This document shows, piece after piece, positions 41,756-49,591 of a DNA stretch of 61,565 bases (the stretch's first letter is position 1; the number at the start of each line of letters is the position of its first letter). Location of the stretch: the NCBI GenBank assembly GCA_964386385.1, contig CAYLRN010000018.1:1-61565 (forward strand), in the 5' to 3' direction. A program made the position numbers and the translations under genes. Under the pieces are notes generated by a model. The model was not told the origin of the DNA. It did no database searches and was given only the letters and a program-made list of their open reading frames with translations. This DNA comes from RUG572 sp964386385. Lineage in GTDB: Bacteria; Verrucomicrobiota; Kiritimatiellia; RFP12; UBA1067.

Positions 41756-43381
41756 ATGGACTCTGAAGCATGGAAGAAAGTCGAAGCCGCCGTCGCGGCG
41801 ACGAAGAACACGACCATCAAGGAACTTTTTGCAGCCGACCCCGACCGCGCGTCGAAATACACCGCGCAGGCGGCCGGCTGGACGCTTGACTACTCCAAGA
41901 ACCGCATCGACGCGTCCGTGATGAAGGCCCTGCTTGAACTCGCCGAGGCCTCCGGCCTCAGGGACGAGATCGAGAAGATGTTCACAGGCGAGAAGATCAA
42001 CCGCACCGAGAACCGTGCCGTGCTCCACACCGCCCTGCGCAACTGCGACCCCGCCGCGCAGGTCTTCGTCGACGGCAAGGACGTCATGCCCGCCGTCCGC
42101 GCCACTCTTGAGAAGATGGGCGCGTTCGCCGACGCCGTCCGCTCCGGCGAGCACAAGGGCTTCACCGGCAAGCGCATCAAGTACGTCGTCAACATCGGCA
42201 TCGGCGGAAGCGACCTCGGCCCCGTCATGGCCACGATCGCGCTTGCCCCGTATTCCAAGCGCTCCATCAAGAGCTACTTCGTCTCCAACGTCGACTCCAC
42301 GCACCTTGCGGAAGTCCTGCGCGAGGTCAAGGCGGACCAGACCCTCTTCATCGTCGCCTCCAAGACGTTTACGACGCAGGAGACGATGACGAACGCGCTT
42401 TCCGCCCGCGCGTGGATGCTCGAAAAGCTGCCGAGCGAAAACCCCAACGACGTCGTCTCGAAGCACTTCGTAGCCCTCTCCACCAACGCCGAGGAGGTGG
42501 CGAAGTTCGGCATCGACGTCGCCAACATGTTCGAGTTCTGGGACTGGGTCGGCGGACGCTATTCCCTGCCCAGCGCCATCGGCCTCTCCCTGATGATCTC
42601 CATCGGTCCGCGCAACTTCTCCAAGTTCCTCCAGGGCTACTGGAAGATGGACAGGCACTTCCGCACCGCCGCGTTCAAGCGCAACCTCCCCGTGATCCTC
42701 GCGCTGCTCGGCATCCTCTACGCGAACGGCTACGGCGCCGAGAGCTACTGCGTCCTTCCATACGAGCAGTACCTCAGCCGCTTCCCCGCGTACCTCCAGC
42801 AGATGGACATGGAGTCGAACGGCAAGGGCGTCACGAAGGACGGCCGCAGGGTGTCGTACTCCACCGGCCCGATCGAGTGGGGCGAGCCCGGCACGAACGG
42901 GCAGCACAGCTTCTACCAGCTCATCCACCAGGGCACGCACCTCATCCCCTGCGACTTCATCGGCTTCTGCAAGACGCACAATCCCATCGCGGACCACCAC
43001 GACAAGCTCATGGCCAACCTCTTCGCGCAGACCGAGGCGCTGGCGTTCGGCAAGACCGCCGAGCAGTGCCGCGCCGACGGCGACCCGGAGGAGCTCGTCC
43101 CGTTCAAGACGTTCGAGGGCAACCGTCCGACGAACACGCTTCTCGCGGACAAGCTGACGCCCGAGACCCTCGGCTCGCTGATCGCCCTCTACGAGCACAA
43201 GGTCTTCACGCAGGGCGTGATCTGGAACATCTACAGCTTCGACCAGTGGGGCGTCCAGCTGGGCAAGGTCCTCGCCAAGAACGTCCTCAGGGACCTCACC
43301 GCCGATACCGTCGAGCTCAGGCACGACTCTTCCACGAACGCCCTCATCGCCCGCTACCGCAAGGCGCTTGGCAGGGCGTGA
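41756..43381 (+). CDS. pgi: Glucose-6-phosphate isomerase
   Basis: 541 residues. Interconverts glucose-6-phosphate and fructose-6-phosphate, the point at which NagB product enters glycolysis. Motifs: YVVNIGIGGSDLGPVMA, ASKTFTTQETMTNA, FWDWVGGRYSLPSAIGL (PGI signature with catalytic Glu region), GTNGQHSFYQLIHQGTHLIP and FDQWGVQLGKVLAK (signature with catalytic Lys). Length is typical of the long bacterial form. AAAGGA lies 4 nt before the ATG. The superoxide reductase gene follows after 35 nt. Confidence 0.96.
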   Translation: MDSEAWKKVEAAVAATKNTTIKELFAADPDRASKYTAQAAGWTLDYSKNRIDASVMKALLELAEASGLRDEIEKMFTGEKINRTENRAVLHTALRNCDPAAQVFVDGKDVMPAVRATLEKMGAFADAVRSGEHKGFTGKRIKYVVNIGIGGSDLGPVMATIALAPYSKRSIKSYFVSNVDSTHLAEVLREVKADQTLFIVASKTFTTQETMTNALSARAWMLEKLPSENPNDVVSKHFVALSTNAEEVAKFGIDVANMFEFWDWVGGRYSLPSAIGLSLMISIGPRNFSKFLQGYWKMDRHFRTAAFKRNLPVILALLGILYANGYGAESYCVLPYEQYLSRFPAYLQQMDMESNGKGVTKDGRRVSYSTGPIEWGEPGTNGQHSFYQLIHQGTHLIPCDFIGFCKTHNPIADHHDKLMANLFAQTEALAFGKTAEQCRADGDPEELVPFKTFEGNRPTNTLLADKLTPETLGSLIALYEHKVFTQGVIWNIYSFDQWGVQLGKVLAKNVLRDLTADTVELRHDSSTNALIARYRKALGRA

Positions 43382-43416
43382 TTCAAGAAGAAGCCGCAAA
43401 AAAAGGAGGAATCGCC

Positions 43417-43800
43417 ATGTTGTCGGAATTCGTAAAGACAGCCGACTTCAAGTCGGAGAAGCACGTGCCCGTGATCGAATGCGCCCCCGCCGTCAAGGCC
43501 GGCGAGCCGTTCGCCGTTTCCGTCTCCGTCGGCAAGGAGATTCCCCATCCCAACGTCGCGGCGCACCACATCGACTGGATCGCGCTGCACTTCGTCCCGG
43601 ATGGGATGAAGCTCTCGACGGAGATCGGACGGTATTCGTTCGCCGCGCATCCAGCGGATCCGGCGGCCGGCGTGCAGGTCCGGTCTGAGCCGTCCATCAC
43701 GGCCACCGTCGTGCTGGACAGGCCGGGCCGGTTCTACGCCACCGCCTACTGCAACATCCACGGACTCTGGGAGTCCGAGCGGGCAGTCGCGCTGGCCTAG
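43417..43800 (+). CDS. Superoxide reductase (neelaredoxin / class II type)
   Basis: 127 residues. It reduces superoxide to hydrogen peroxide at a mononuclear iron site in anaerobes. The iron ligands are visible: EKHVPVIE (Glu-Lys-His), IPHPNVAAHHIDWI (His residues) and YCNIHGLW (Cys and His). There is no N-terminal desulforedoxin domain, hence the one-iron class. AAAGGAGGA precedes the ATG at 43417. Its presence suggests an anaerobic or microaerobic lifestyle. Likely co-transcribed with pgi. Confidence 0.92.
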   Translation: MLSEFVKTADFKSEKHVPVIECAPAVKAGEPFAVSVSVGKEIPHPNVAAHHIDWIALHFVPDGMKLSTEIGRYSFAAHPADPAAGVQVRSEPSITATVVLDRPGRFYATAYCNIHGLWESERAVALA

Positions 43801-43826
43801 CCGCGCGCGGCATGGCAGACCGGTAG

Positions 43827-44525
43827 ATGCTCGACGTCAGCCACATATCCTTCTCATGGGGGCGAAGACCCGTTCTCGATGACGTCACCTTCCAGGTGGC
43901 GCCGGGCGAGATTGCAGTCCTCGCCGGCGCGAACGGCGCGGGAAAGACGACCCTGCTCCGGATTCTGGCCGGGCTTCTCTGGCCCGCTTTCGGGGAAGTC
44001 CGCGCCAATGGGGTCGATGTCTTCAGGTCTCCGCTTTCCTATCGCCGCTCGATGGGCTATCTCCCGGAACGAGCCTTCTCCGACGGTGACATGGCGGTCA
44101 GGGCGTATCTGAAATACCGCGCCCTCCTGCGCGGCGAGATGTCGAAGAAGATCCGCCACCGCGTCGTCGAGGCCATGGAGCTGTGCGGCCTTGAGGACGT
44201 CGCCGAAACACCGCTTTGCGTCCTGTCGCACGGACAGCGCAGGCGCGTGGCGCTTGCGGACGCCATTCTGCTGCGTCCGCGCTTCCTCTTCCTGGACGAC
44301 CTTCTCGCGGGTCTTGACGTCGAGGCCCGCGCGTCCCTCTCAAGGACGCTTGCCGCGCTGTCGTCGTTCGCGGCCGTCGTCGTGTCAGGGCACGAGCTGG
44401 ACGAGCTTGCGGCTCACGCCTCGAAGTTCCTCGTCTTGAAGGGCGGTCGCGTTCTTGGCGCGAAGACCGCCGCCGGCGTCAGGACGATTCTGCAGTCCGT
44501 GCCCGCGAAGGAGCCCGTACAATGA
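43827..44525 (+). CDS. ABC transporter ATP-binding protein (GldA-like), altered Walker B
   Basis: 232 residues. Walker A is GANGAGKTTLL, the Q-loop region MGYLPERAF lacks the usual Gln, the signature is VLSHGQRRRVALADAIL, Walker B reads FLFLDDLLAGLD and the switch His is in VVVSGHELDEL. The catalytic Glu after Walker B is Asp here (LDD rather than LDE), so ATP turnover may be slow. It pairs with the downstream GldFG-like permease, overlapping it by ATGA. The exported substrate is unknown; in Bacteroidota related genes support gliding, while in PVC bacteria the function is not settled. Confidence 0.88.
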   Translation: MLDVSHISFSWGRRPVLDDVTFQVAPGEIAVLAGANGAGKTTLLRILAGLLWPAFGEVRANGVDVFRSPLSYRRSMGYLPERAFSDGDMAVRAYLKYRALLRGEMSKKIRHRVVEAMELCGLEDVAETPLCVLSHGQRRRVALADAILLRPRFLFLDDLLAGLDVEARASLSRTLAALSSFAAVVVSGHELDELAAHASKFLVLKGGRVLGAKTAAGVRTILQSVPAKEPVQ

Positions 44526-46771
44526 GCGCGCGCACGGTCCGCATCGAGTTCTTCCACGCGCTCGGACGCCTCCGGCGTTCGCGTTCCGCAGCCGTCGCGA
44601 CGGCCGCATTTCTTTCCGCCGCCTCCCTGCTGTTCGTCCACTTCCTCCTTCGCGGCGACGGCGGCTCTACCCCGCTTGTCGCGCTCTGGGCCGTTTCCGC
44701 CGTGCCGGCGCTGCCGGTCCTCGCCGCGCTGTTCACAATGCGCATGGTCGCCGGCGAACGCGAGAACGGAGGGCTTGACGCGCTTCTCTCCGCCCCTGTC
44801 CTCGAGCGCGACGTGGTTGTCGGCCGCTGCGCTGCCGCCTGGGCGGCGTGCGTCTTCGCCCTCTTCCTGCATCTCGTCGTGCCGCTTGCCATTCTGCCGT
44901 GGTGCGCCCCGGCGCTGCGCGGACAGCTCTCGTTCACCGGATTCCTGCCGGCCCTTGCCGGGCTTTCGCTCCAGTGCGTCCTCTGGTGTGCGTGCGGAAT
45001 CTGCGCCAGCGCCTTCTTCCGCCAGCCGGCGATGGCGGCGATGGCGTCCGTTGCCCTCACGCTTCTCCTCCCCAACGCCGCCTCCCGCGCCGCGTTTGCG
45101 TGGATGCCCGCCCTGCGGACGAAGATGCAGGCGCTGCCGTTCGCCCACCATGCCATCGACGTCGCCACCGGCGTCGTCCCCGTCGCGACGGCGGTCTTCT
45201 ACCTTTCGCTGGCGTTCTTCTTCCTCTTCGCCGCGACGAAGGCCGTCGCCTGTGCGCGCTTCCAGGGAAGGGCGTCCCGCGGCCGCCGCGCCTCGGCGGC
45301 GTTCGCGGTGTTCCTGTCGCTTGTCTTCTCGACCCTCCTCGCAGTCGTCTCGCTCAGGTACGCGCGCGACGTCCCCGCCCCAGTTCGCGGAATCGCCGCC
45401 GCCGAGGCCTCCGCCCGGACGCGCCAGATCCTTTCCGAGACGCATGGCGAAATCCGCGCCACGCTCTTCCTCGCCGCCAAGTCCCCCGAATTCATGGCGG
45501 CGAGCCGTCTCCTGCGCGGACTCTCCTCCGCCGCGTACATGGTCGCGGGCACGCGCCTCGTAGTCGAGAACGTCGACCCGCGCTGGGACTTCGGTCGCGC
45601 CAACGCGCTCGTCCGCGCCGGGACGCAGGAGGGCACGGTCGTCTTCAGCCGCGGCCGCCGGCGCATCGAGATTCCCGTCTCGGCGCTCGTTCCGCCCGCC
45701 ACCAACGGAGCCGTCGTCGTCTCGTCGGACGCCCTGGCCGCCGGCGAAGCGGTCTGCGCGTCCGCGCTTCAGCGGCTTGCGCACGACTCGAAGCGCGAGA
45801 CGGTGTACTGGACCGCCGGGCACGGCGAGGCCTCCCACGATTCCTACGACCCCGTCGCCGGGTTCAGCGACGTCGCGCGCGACCTGCGCATGGAGGGCTA
45901 CGACGTCAGGACGCTTGACCTGACGACGGCGCAGTCCATTCCCGGCGACTGCTCGGCGCTCGTGGTGGCGGGCGCGCGCGAGCCGTTCTCGAAGTCCGAG
46001 AACGCGCGTTTGGATGGATGGCTGAAGGCGGGCGGGCGAATGCTCGTGATGGCCGGTTTCTCGCCGAACGCGGGCGCCGGCGCCCTGCTGGCGGACTGGG
46101 GCGTCCGGATTCTGCCGTTCAACGTCGTCTCCGACAGGACGCAGACCGGGACGGACGTAGTGGCTGCGGAACTCCCCGATCACCGGATAACCGCGCCGCT
46201 CGCCGGATGCGCCCTCGTCTTCGAGTCCCCCGTTCCGCTGAAGTCCGCCCGCGCTCCGTCGCAGACCGCCGCGCCGCAGTCCGAATCTCCCGACGACGCG
46301 GCGGCAGCGGTGCGCGACAGCGTTGACAGGGTGGACGTCATGCCGCTTGCGATGACCGATTCCGCCGCGTGGGGCGAAAGCGACGTGGCCGTCCGCCCAT
46401 GGACTTTCGACCGCTCGCAGGAGCCGAAGGGACCCCTCTGCATCGCGGCCGCCATCGAACGCGGCGGCGGCGCGTCGGAAGACCTGGCCCTTCGCCCCAC
46501 CCGCATCGTCGTCGTCGGCGACGCCTCGTTCGTCTCCAACGGCGCGCTGGCGCGGCGCGGCAACGCCAACCGCGACTTCTTCCTCAACTCCGTCGCCTGG
46601 CTTGCCGGGCTTGACGCGTTGACCGCGGCGCGAACGCCGCGCGACGCGGTGCAGACCGGCCTTGACAGGACGGGGTGGCTGCTCTTCGGCGCCTGGTCGG
46701 CCGGCGCATTTCCGTGCGCTTTCCTCCTCCTCTCCATGATGGCCGCCGCAAGGCGCAGGAGGGCGCTGTGA
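44522..46771 (+). CDS. ABC-2 permease fused to a GldG-like domain
   Basis: 749 residues. The N-terminal 240 residues form a six-helix ABC-2/GldF-type permease (MRMVAGERENGGLDALLSAPV is the family's conserved cytoplasmic loop). A further helix near 257-275 starts a GldG-like periplasmic part (about 290-720, with VENVDPRWDFGRANAL, VYWTAGHGEASHDSY, LDGWLKAGGRMLVM and RIVVVGDASFVSNGAL), closed by a C-terminal helix. GldF and GldG are separate genes in Bacteroidota; here they are one polypeptide. Its partner ATPase is immediately upstream and the DUF4340 gene overlaps its stop (GTGA). Confidence 0.88.
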   Translation: MSARTVRIEFFHALGRLRRSRSAAVATAAFLSAASLLFVHFLLRGDGGSTPLVALWAVSAVPALPVLAALFTMRMVAGERENGGLDALLSAPVLERDVVVGRCAAAWAACVFALFLHLVVPLAILPWCAPALRGQLSFTGFLPALAGLSLQCVLWCACGICASAFFRQPAMAAMASVALTLLLPNAASRAAFAWMPALRTKMQALPFAHHAIDVATGVVPVATAVFYLSLAFFFLFAATKAVACARFQGRASRGRRASAAFAVFLSLVFSTLLAVVSLRYARDVPAPVRGIAAAEASARTRQILSETHGEIRATLFLAAKSPEFMAASRLLRGLSSAAYMVAGTRLVVENVDPRWDFGRANALVRAGTQEGTVVFSRGRRRIEIPVSALVPPATNGAVVVSSDALAAGEAVCASALQRLAHDSKRETVYWTAGHGEASHDSYDPVAGFSDVARDLRMEGYDVRTLDLTTAQSIPGDCSALVVAGAREPFSKSENARLDGWLKAGGRMLVMAGFSPNAGAGALLADWGVRILPFNVVSDRTQTGTDVVAAELPDHRITAPLAGCALVFESPVPLKSARAPSQTAAPQSESPDDAAAAVRDSVDRVDVMPLAMTDSAAWGESDVAVRPWTFDRSQEPKGPLCIAAAIERGGGASEDLALRPTRIVVVGDASFVSNGALARRGNANRDFFLNSVAWLAGLDALTAARTPRDAVQTGLDRTGWLLFGAWSAGAFPCAFLLLSMMAAARRRRAL

Positions 46772-48528
46772 GCAACCGTCGCTTCGTGGTCTTCTTCCTC
46801 GTGGGGATAGCCGTGCTGCTCCTCCTCGCCGCCGCCCTTGAGTGGCGCCGGGCAGTCGCCGCCGCCGACGATGCGGCGCGTGTCGCCCTTGTGCGGCTGC
46901 CGGCCGTCGCCGTGTCGTCGGTCGAGTTCGAGAGGGATGGCGGACTCGTCGCCGAGATCGTCCGCGGGCAGTCCGGCGGCTGGACGCTGGAGCGCCCGTT
47001 CCGCGCAGACGCGGACGAGGCCGCCGTCGCCCGTGCGCTCGACGCCGTTCTGCTTCGTCCGATAGACGACTCCCGCACGGCCGCGGAAATCGCCGCGCTA
47101 GGCGTCTCCCCTGCGTCGTTCGGACTTGATTCGCCGCGATGCGCCATGACGCTGCACGGCGGCGGACGCGACGTTGCGGTTAGGTTCGGCGCCCTTTCCG
47201 CGAGCGGGCGCGAGGTGTATGCCGCCGTCGACGGCGCGGACGGCGTCTTCATGCTTTCCGCCGACGTCCTCTCCGCGCTTCCCGGCAATGCGGACGACCT
47301 TCGTCCGCGCTCGCTGCTGCCGTTCCCCGAAACGGAAATCGCCGGGCTTGACTTCCGCGTGCCGGACGCGCCGTTCGTCAAGCTTGTCCGGCAGTCGTCC
47401 GACTGGCGTCTGGCGTCGCCCGTTGACGCACCCGCCGAGGCGGAGGCCGTGCAGTCCGTCGTCGCCGCCCTGTCCAGGGCGCGTATCGCGTCGTTCGTCT
47501 ATCCGTCCGCCGGACAGGTCCCGCCGCCGGGCGAGGCCGAGGCGAAGGTCCCGCGCGACAAGCTGGCCGCATACGGACTTGCCGTGGGCGCCGGGCTTTC
47601 CGTGAGAGTCCACGGGGCGGACGGCGGATTCACGCGCATTTCGTTCGGCGGCCGCGCCGGCACGAACCTCGTCTACGCGCTCGTCGGGCGCGGTGCGTCG
47701 GTGGTCACCGTCGACGCCGCCCTCGCCGAGATGTGCAAGGTGGGGGACGCCACGTTCCGCGACACGAGCGTCTTCCCGCATGTCGACGCGCACCGCCTCA
47801 AGTCGGTGTCGATCGCAGCCGGGGCGGACGTCTATCTGCTCGTTCGCGGAAAGGGCGGCGCGTGGGAGCTGGAGTCGCCCGTCGCCGCCGCGGCGGACGC
47901 CGCGCAGGCGGCGGCTGTCGTCGACAAGGTCCTGCGCCTGAAGCAGGGCGACGTGCAGACGGACGCCGCCGCGACGAACGCGGCGGAATTCGTCCGCGTC
48001 TCGGTGGCGACGGACGGCGCGGTGCTGCCGGGCGCTACGGTGCGCAGGGCGTATTTCGGCCTTGACGGCGAGTTCGCCAACCTGCGCTCCAAGACGATGT
48101 TCACTCTCGACGCGGAGGCGGTGCGCCGCATCACGATGCGCGCCGCGGACCGCGAGGCGGTCGTGGTTGCGCTCGACCGCGAGAAGGGGACATGGCGCGT
48201 CGAAGGCGGCGACGGCGCGTCGGCGACCGGCAGGGCGGTGGACCAGACCGCCGTCGCCGCGCTGCTCACGGCGCTTGCGCGCGTGGATGCCGTCGGCGTG
48301 GAGACGCTTTCCGCGCTGCCGGGCGACTATGCGCGGTGTGGCCTCGTGAAGCCGTCGTTCACGCTCTCAATGGACGTGGACGCATCCGGCGCCGTGCGCC
48401 GGAACGTAATGCTGGGCGGGGTTGCGCCAGGAGGCGGACGCTACGCCACTGTTGGCGGACTGGACGCGATATTCGTCCTGTCGCGGCAGGTCGTGCAGAC
48501 CCTGACCAGGGAGGTACTTGAACAATGA
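46768..48528 (+). CDS. DUF4340 domain protein, membrane-anchored
   Basis: 586 residues from GTG 46768 (AGGAGGG 5 nt upstream). One N-terminal membrane helix (FVVFFLVGIAVLLLLAAAL) is followed by repeated DUF4340 modules of the form GGWTLERPFRADADEAAVARALDAVL and GAWELESPVAAAADAAQAAAV. It commonly follows gldG-like genes in planctomycetes and related bacteria and is thought to be part of the same exporter. It probably lies in the periplasm, anchored to the inner membrane. Its precise role is unknown. Confidence 0.85.
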   Translation: MSNRRFVVFFLVGIAVLLLLAAALEWRRAVAAADDAARVALVRLPAVAVSSVEFERDGGLVAEIVRGQSGGWTLERPFRADADEAAVARALDAVLLRPIDDSRTAAEIAALGVSPASFGLDSPRCAMTLHGGGRDVAVRFGALSASGREVYAAVDGADGVFMLSADVLSALPGNADDLRPRSLLPFPETEIAGLDFRVPDAPFVKLVRQSSDWRLASPVDAPAEAEAVQSVVAALSRARIASFVYPSAGQVPPPGEAEAKVPRDKLAAYGLAVGAGLSVRVHGADGGFTRISFGGRAGTNLVYALVGRGASVVTVDAALAEMCKVGDATFRDTSVFPHVDAHRLKSVSIAAGADVYLLVRGKGGAWELESPVAAAADAAQAAAVVDKVLRLKQGDVQTDAAATNAAEFVRVSVATDGAVLPGATVRRAYFGLDGEFANLRSKTMFTLDAEAVRRITMRAADREAVVVALDREKGTWRVEGGDGASATGRAVDQTAVAALLTALARVDAVGVETLSALPGDYARCGLVKPSFTLSMDVDASGAVRRNVMLGGVAPGGGRYATVGGLDAIFVLSRQVVQTLTREVLEQ

Positions 48529-48544
48529 ATTTGGAGGCGTTGTC

Positions 48545-49591
48545 GTGAATACGGTTCTCATCACGGGCGGAAGCGGATTTCTTGGAATAAACCTGGCCCG
48601 GCATCTGCGGGCGAAGGGCGTGGGGCGCGTCCGCATACTCGACATAGCGGACTTCGACTATCCGGAGAGGACGGAGCCGTGGATCGAGTTCACGAAGGGC
48701 GACGTCCGCGACATGGCGGCGGTCGAGGCGTGCGTGAAAGGATGCGACGCGGTCGTCAACGCCGCCGCCGCGCTGCCGCTCTATTCGCCGGAGGACATAC
48801 GCACGACGGAGGTGGACGGCGCGCGCAACGTCCTGGCCGCCTGCCGCAGGTTCGCCGTCCCGCGCATGGTGCAGATCTCGTCCACCGCCGTCTACGGCGT
48901 TCCAAAGAAGCATCCAATCTGCGAGGACGACCCGCTTGTCGGCGTCGGGCCGTACGGGGACGCGAAGATCGAGGCGGAGGGAATATGCCGCGAGGCGCGC
49001 GCCGCCGGGCAGTGCGTTTCGATAATCCGCCCCAAGTCCTTCGTCGGACCGGAGCGCCTCGGCGTCTTCGCCCTCTTCTACGACTGGGCGTACACCGGCC
49101 ACGGCTTCCCGATGATCGGCAGCGGGAACAACCGCTACCAGCTCATGGACGTGGAGGACCTGTGCTCCGCGATCTGGCTTGCGATGACGCTTGAGGACGG
49201 GAAGGTGAACACGGAGTTCAACATCGGCGCGAAGGAGTTCACCACCATGAAGGAGGACTACCAGGCCGTGCTGGACCGCGCCGGGCACGGCAAGAAGATC
49301 CGCGGGACGCCTGTCGCCCCGATCGTGGCGATTCTGCGCGTCCTCGAGAAACTGCACCTCTCCCCGCTCTACCCATGGGTCTACGAGACTGCCTCCACCG
49401 ACAGTTTCGTCTCCATCGAACGCGCCGAGAGGATGCTTGGATTCAGTCCGAAGTATTCGAACAAGCAGGCCCTCGTGCGCAACTACGACTGGTATGTGGA
49501 CAACCTCGACTCCTTCAGGGGGAAGACCGGCGTCTCGCACCGCGTTCCGTGGAAGCAGGGGCTTCTGGCATTTGCGAAATGGTTTTTCTGA
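48545..49591 (+). CDS. NAD-dependent epimerase/dehydratase (SDR, 3-beta-HSD-like)
   Basis: 348 residues from GTG 48545, with GGAGG 7 nt upstream. An in-frame TTG at 48518 is less likely. The Rossmann motif VLITGGSGFLGINLARHL, the Asp after beta-2 (ILDIADF), the catalytic ISSTAVYG and YGDAKIEAE (Tyr-x3-Lys), and IIRPKSFVGPERLG are visible. It acts on a nucleotide sugar or a steroid/terpenoid-like substrate; the specificity cannot be read. It begins 16 nt after the DUF4340 gene and overlaps rnr by 1 nt. Confidence 0.88.
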   Translation: MNTVLITGGSGFLGINLARHLRAKGVGRVRILDIADFDYPERTEPWIEFTKGDVRDMAAVEACVKGCDAVVNAAAALPLYSPEDIRTTEVDGARNVLAACRRFAVPRMVQISSTAVYGVPKKHPICEDDPLVGVGPYGDAKIEAEGICREARAAGQCVSIIRPKSFVGPERLGVFALFYDWAYTGHGFPMIGSGNNRYQLMDVEDLCSAIWLAMTLEDGKVNTEFNIGAKEFTTMKEDYQAVLDRAGHGKKIRGTPVAPIVAILRVLEKLHLSPLYPWVYETASTDSFVSIERAERMLGFSPKYSNKQALVRNYDWYVDNLDSFRGKTGVSHRVPWKQGLLAFAKWFF

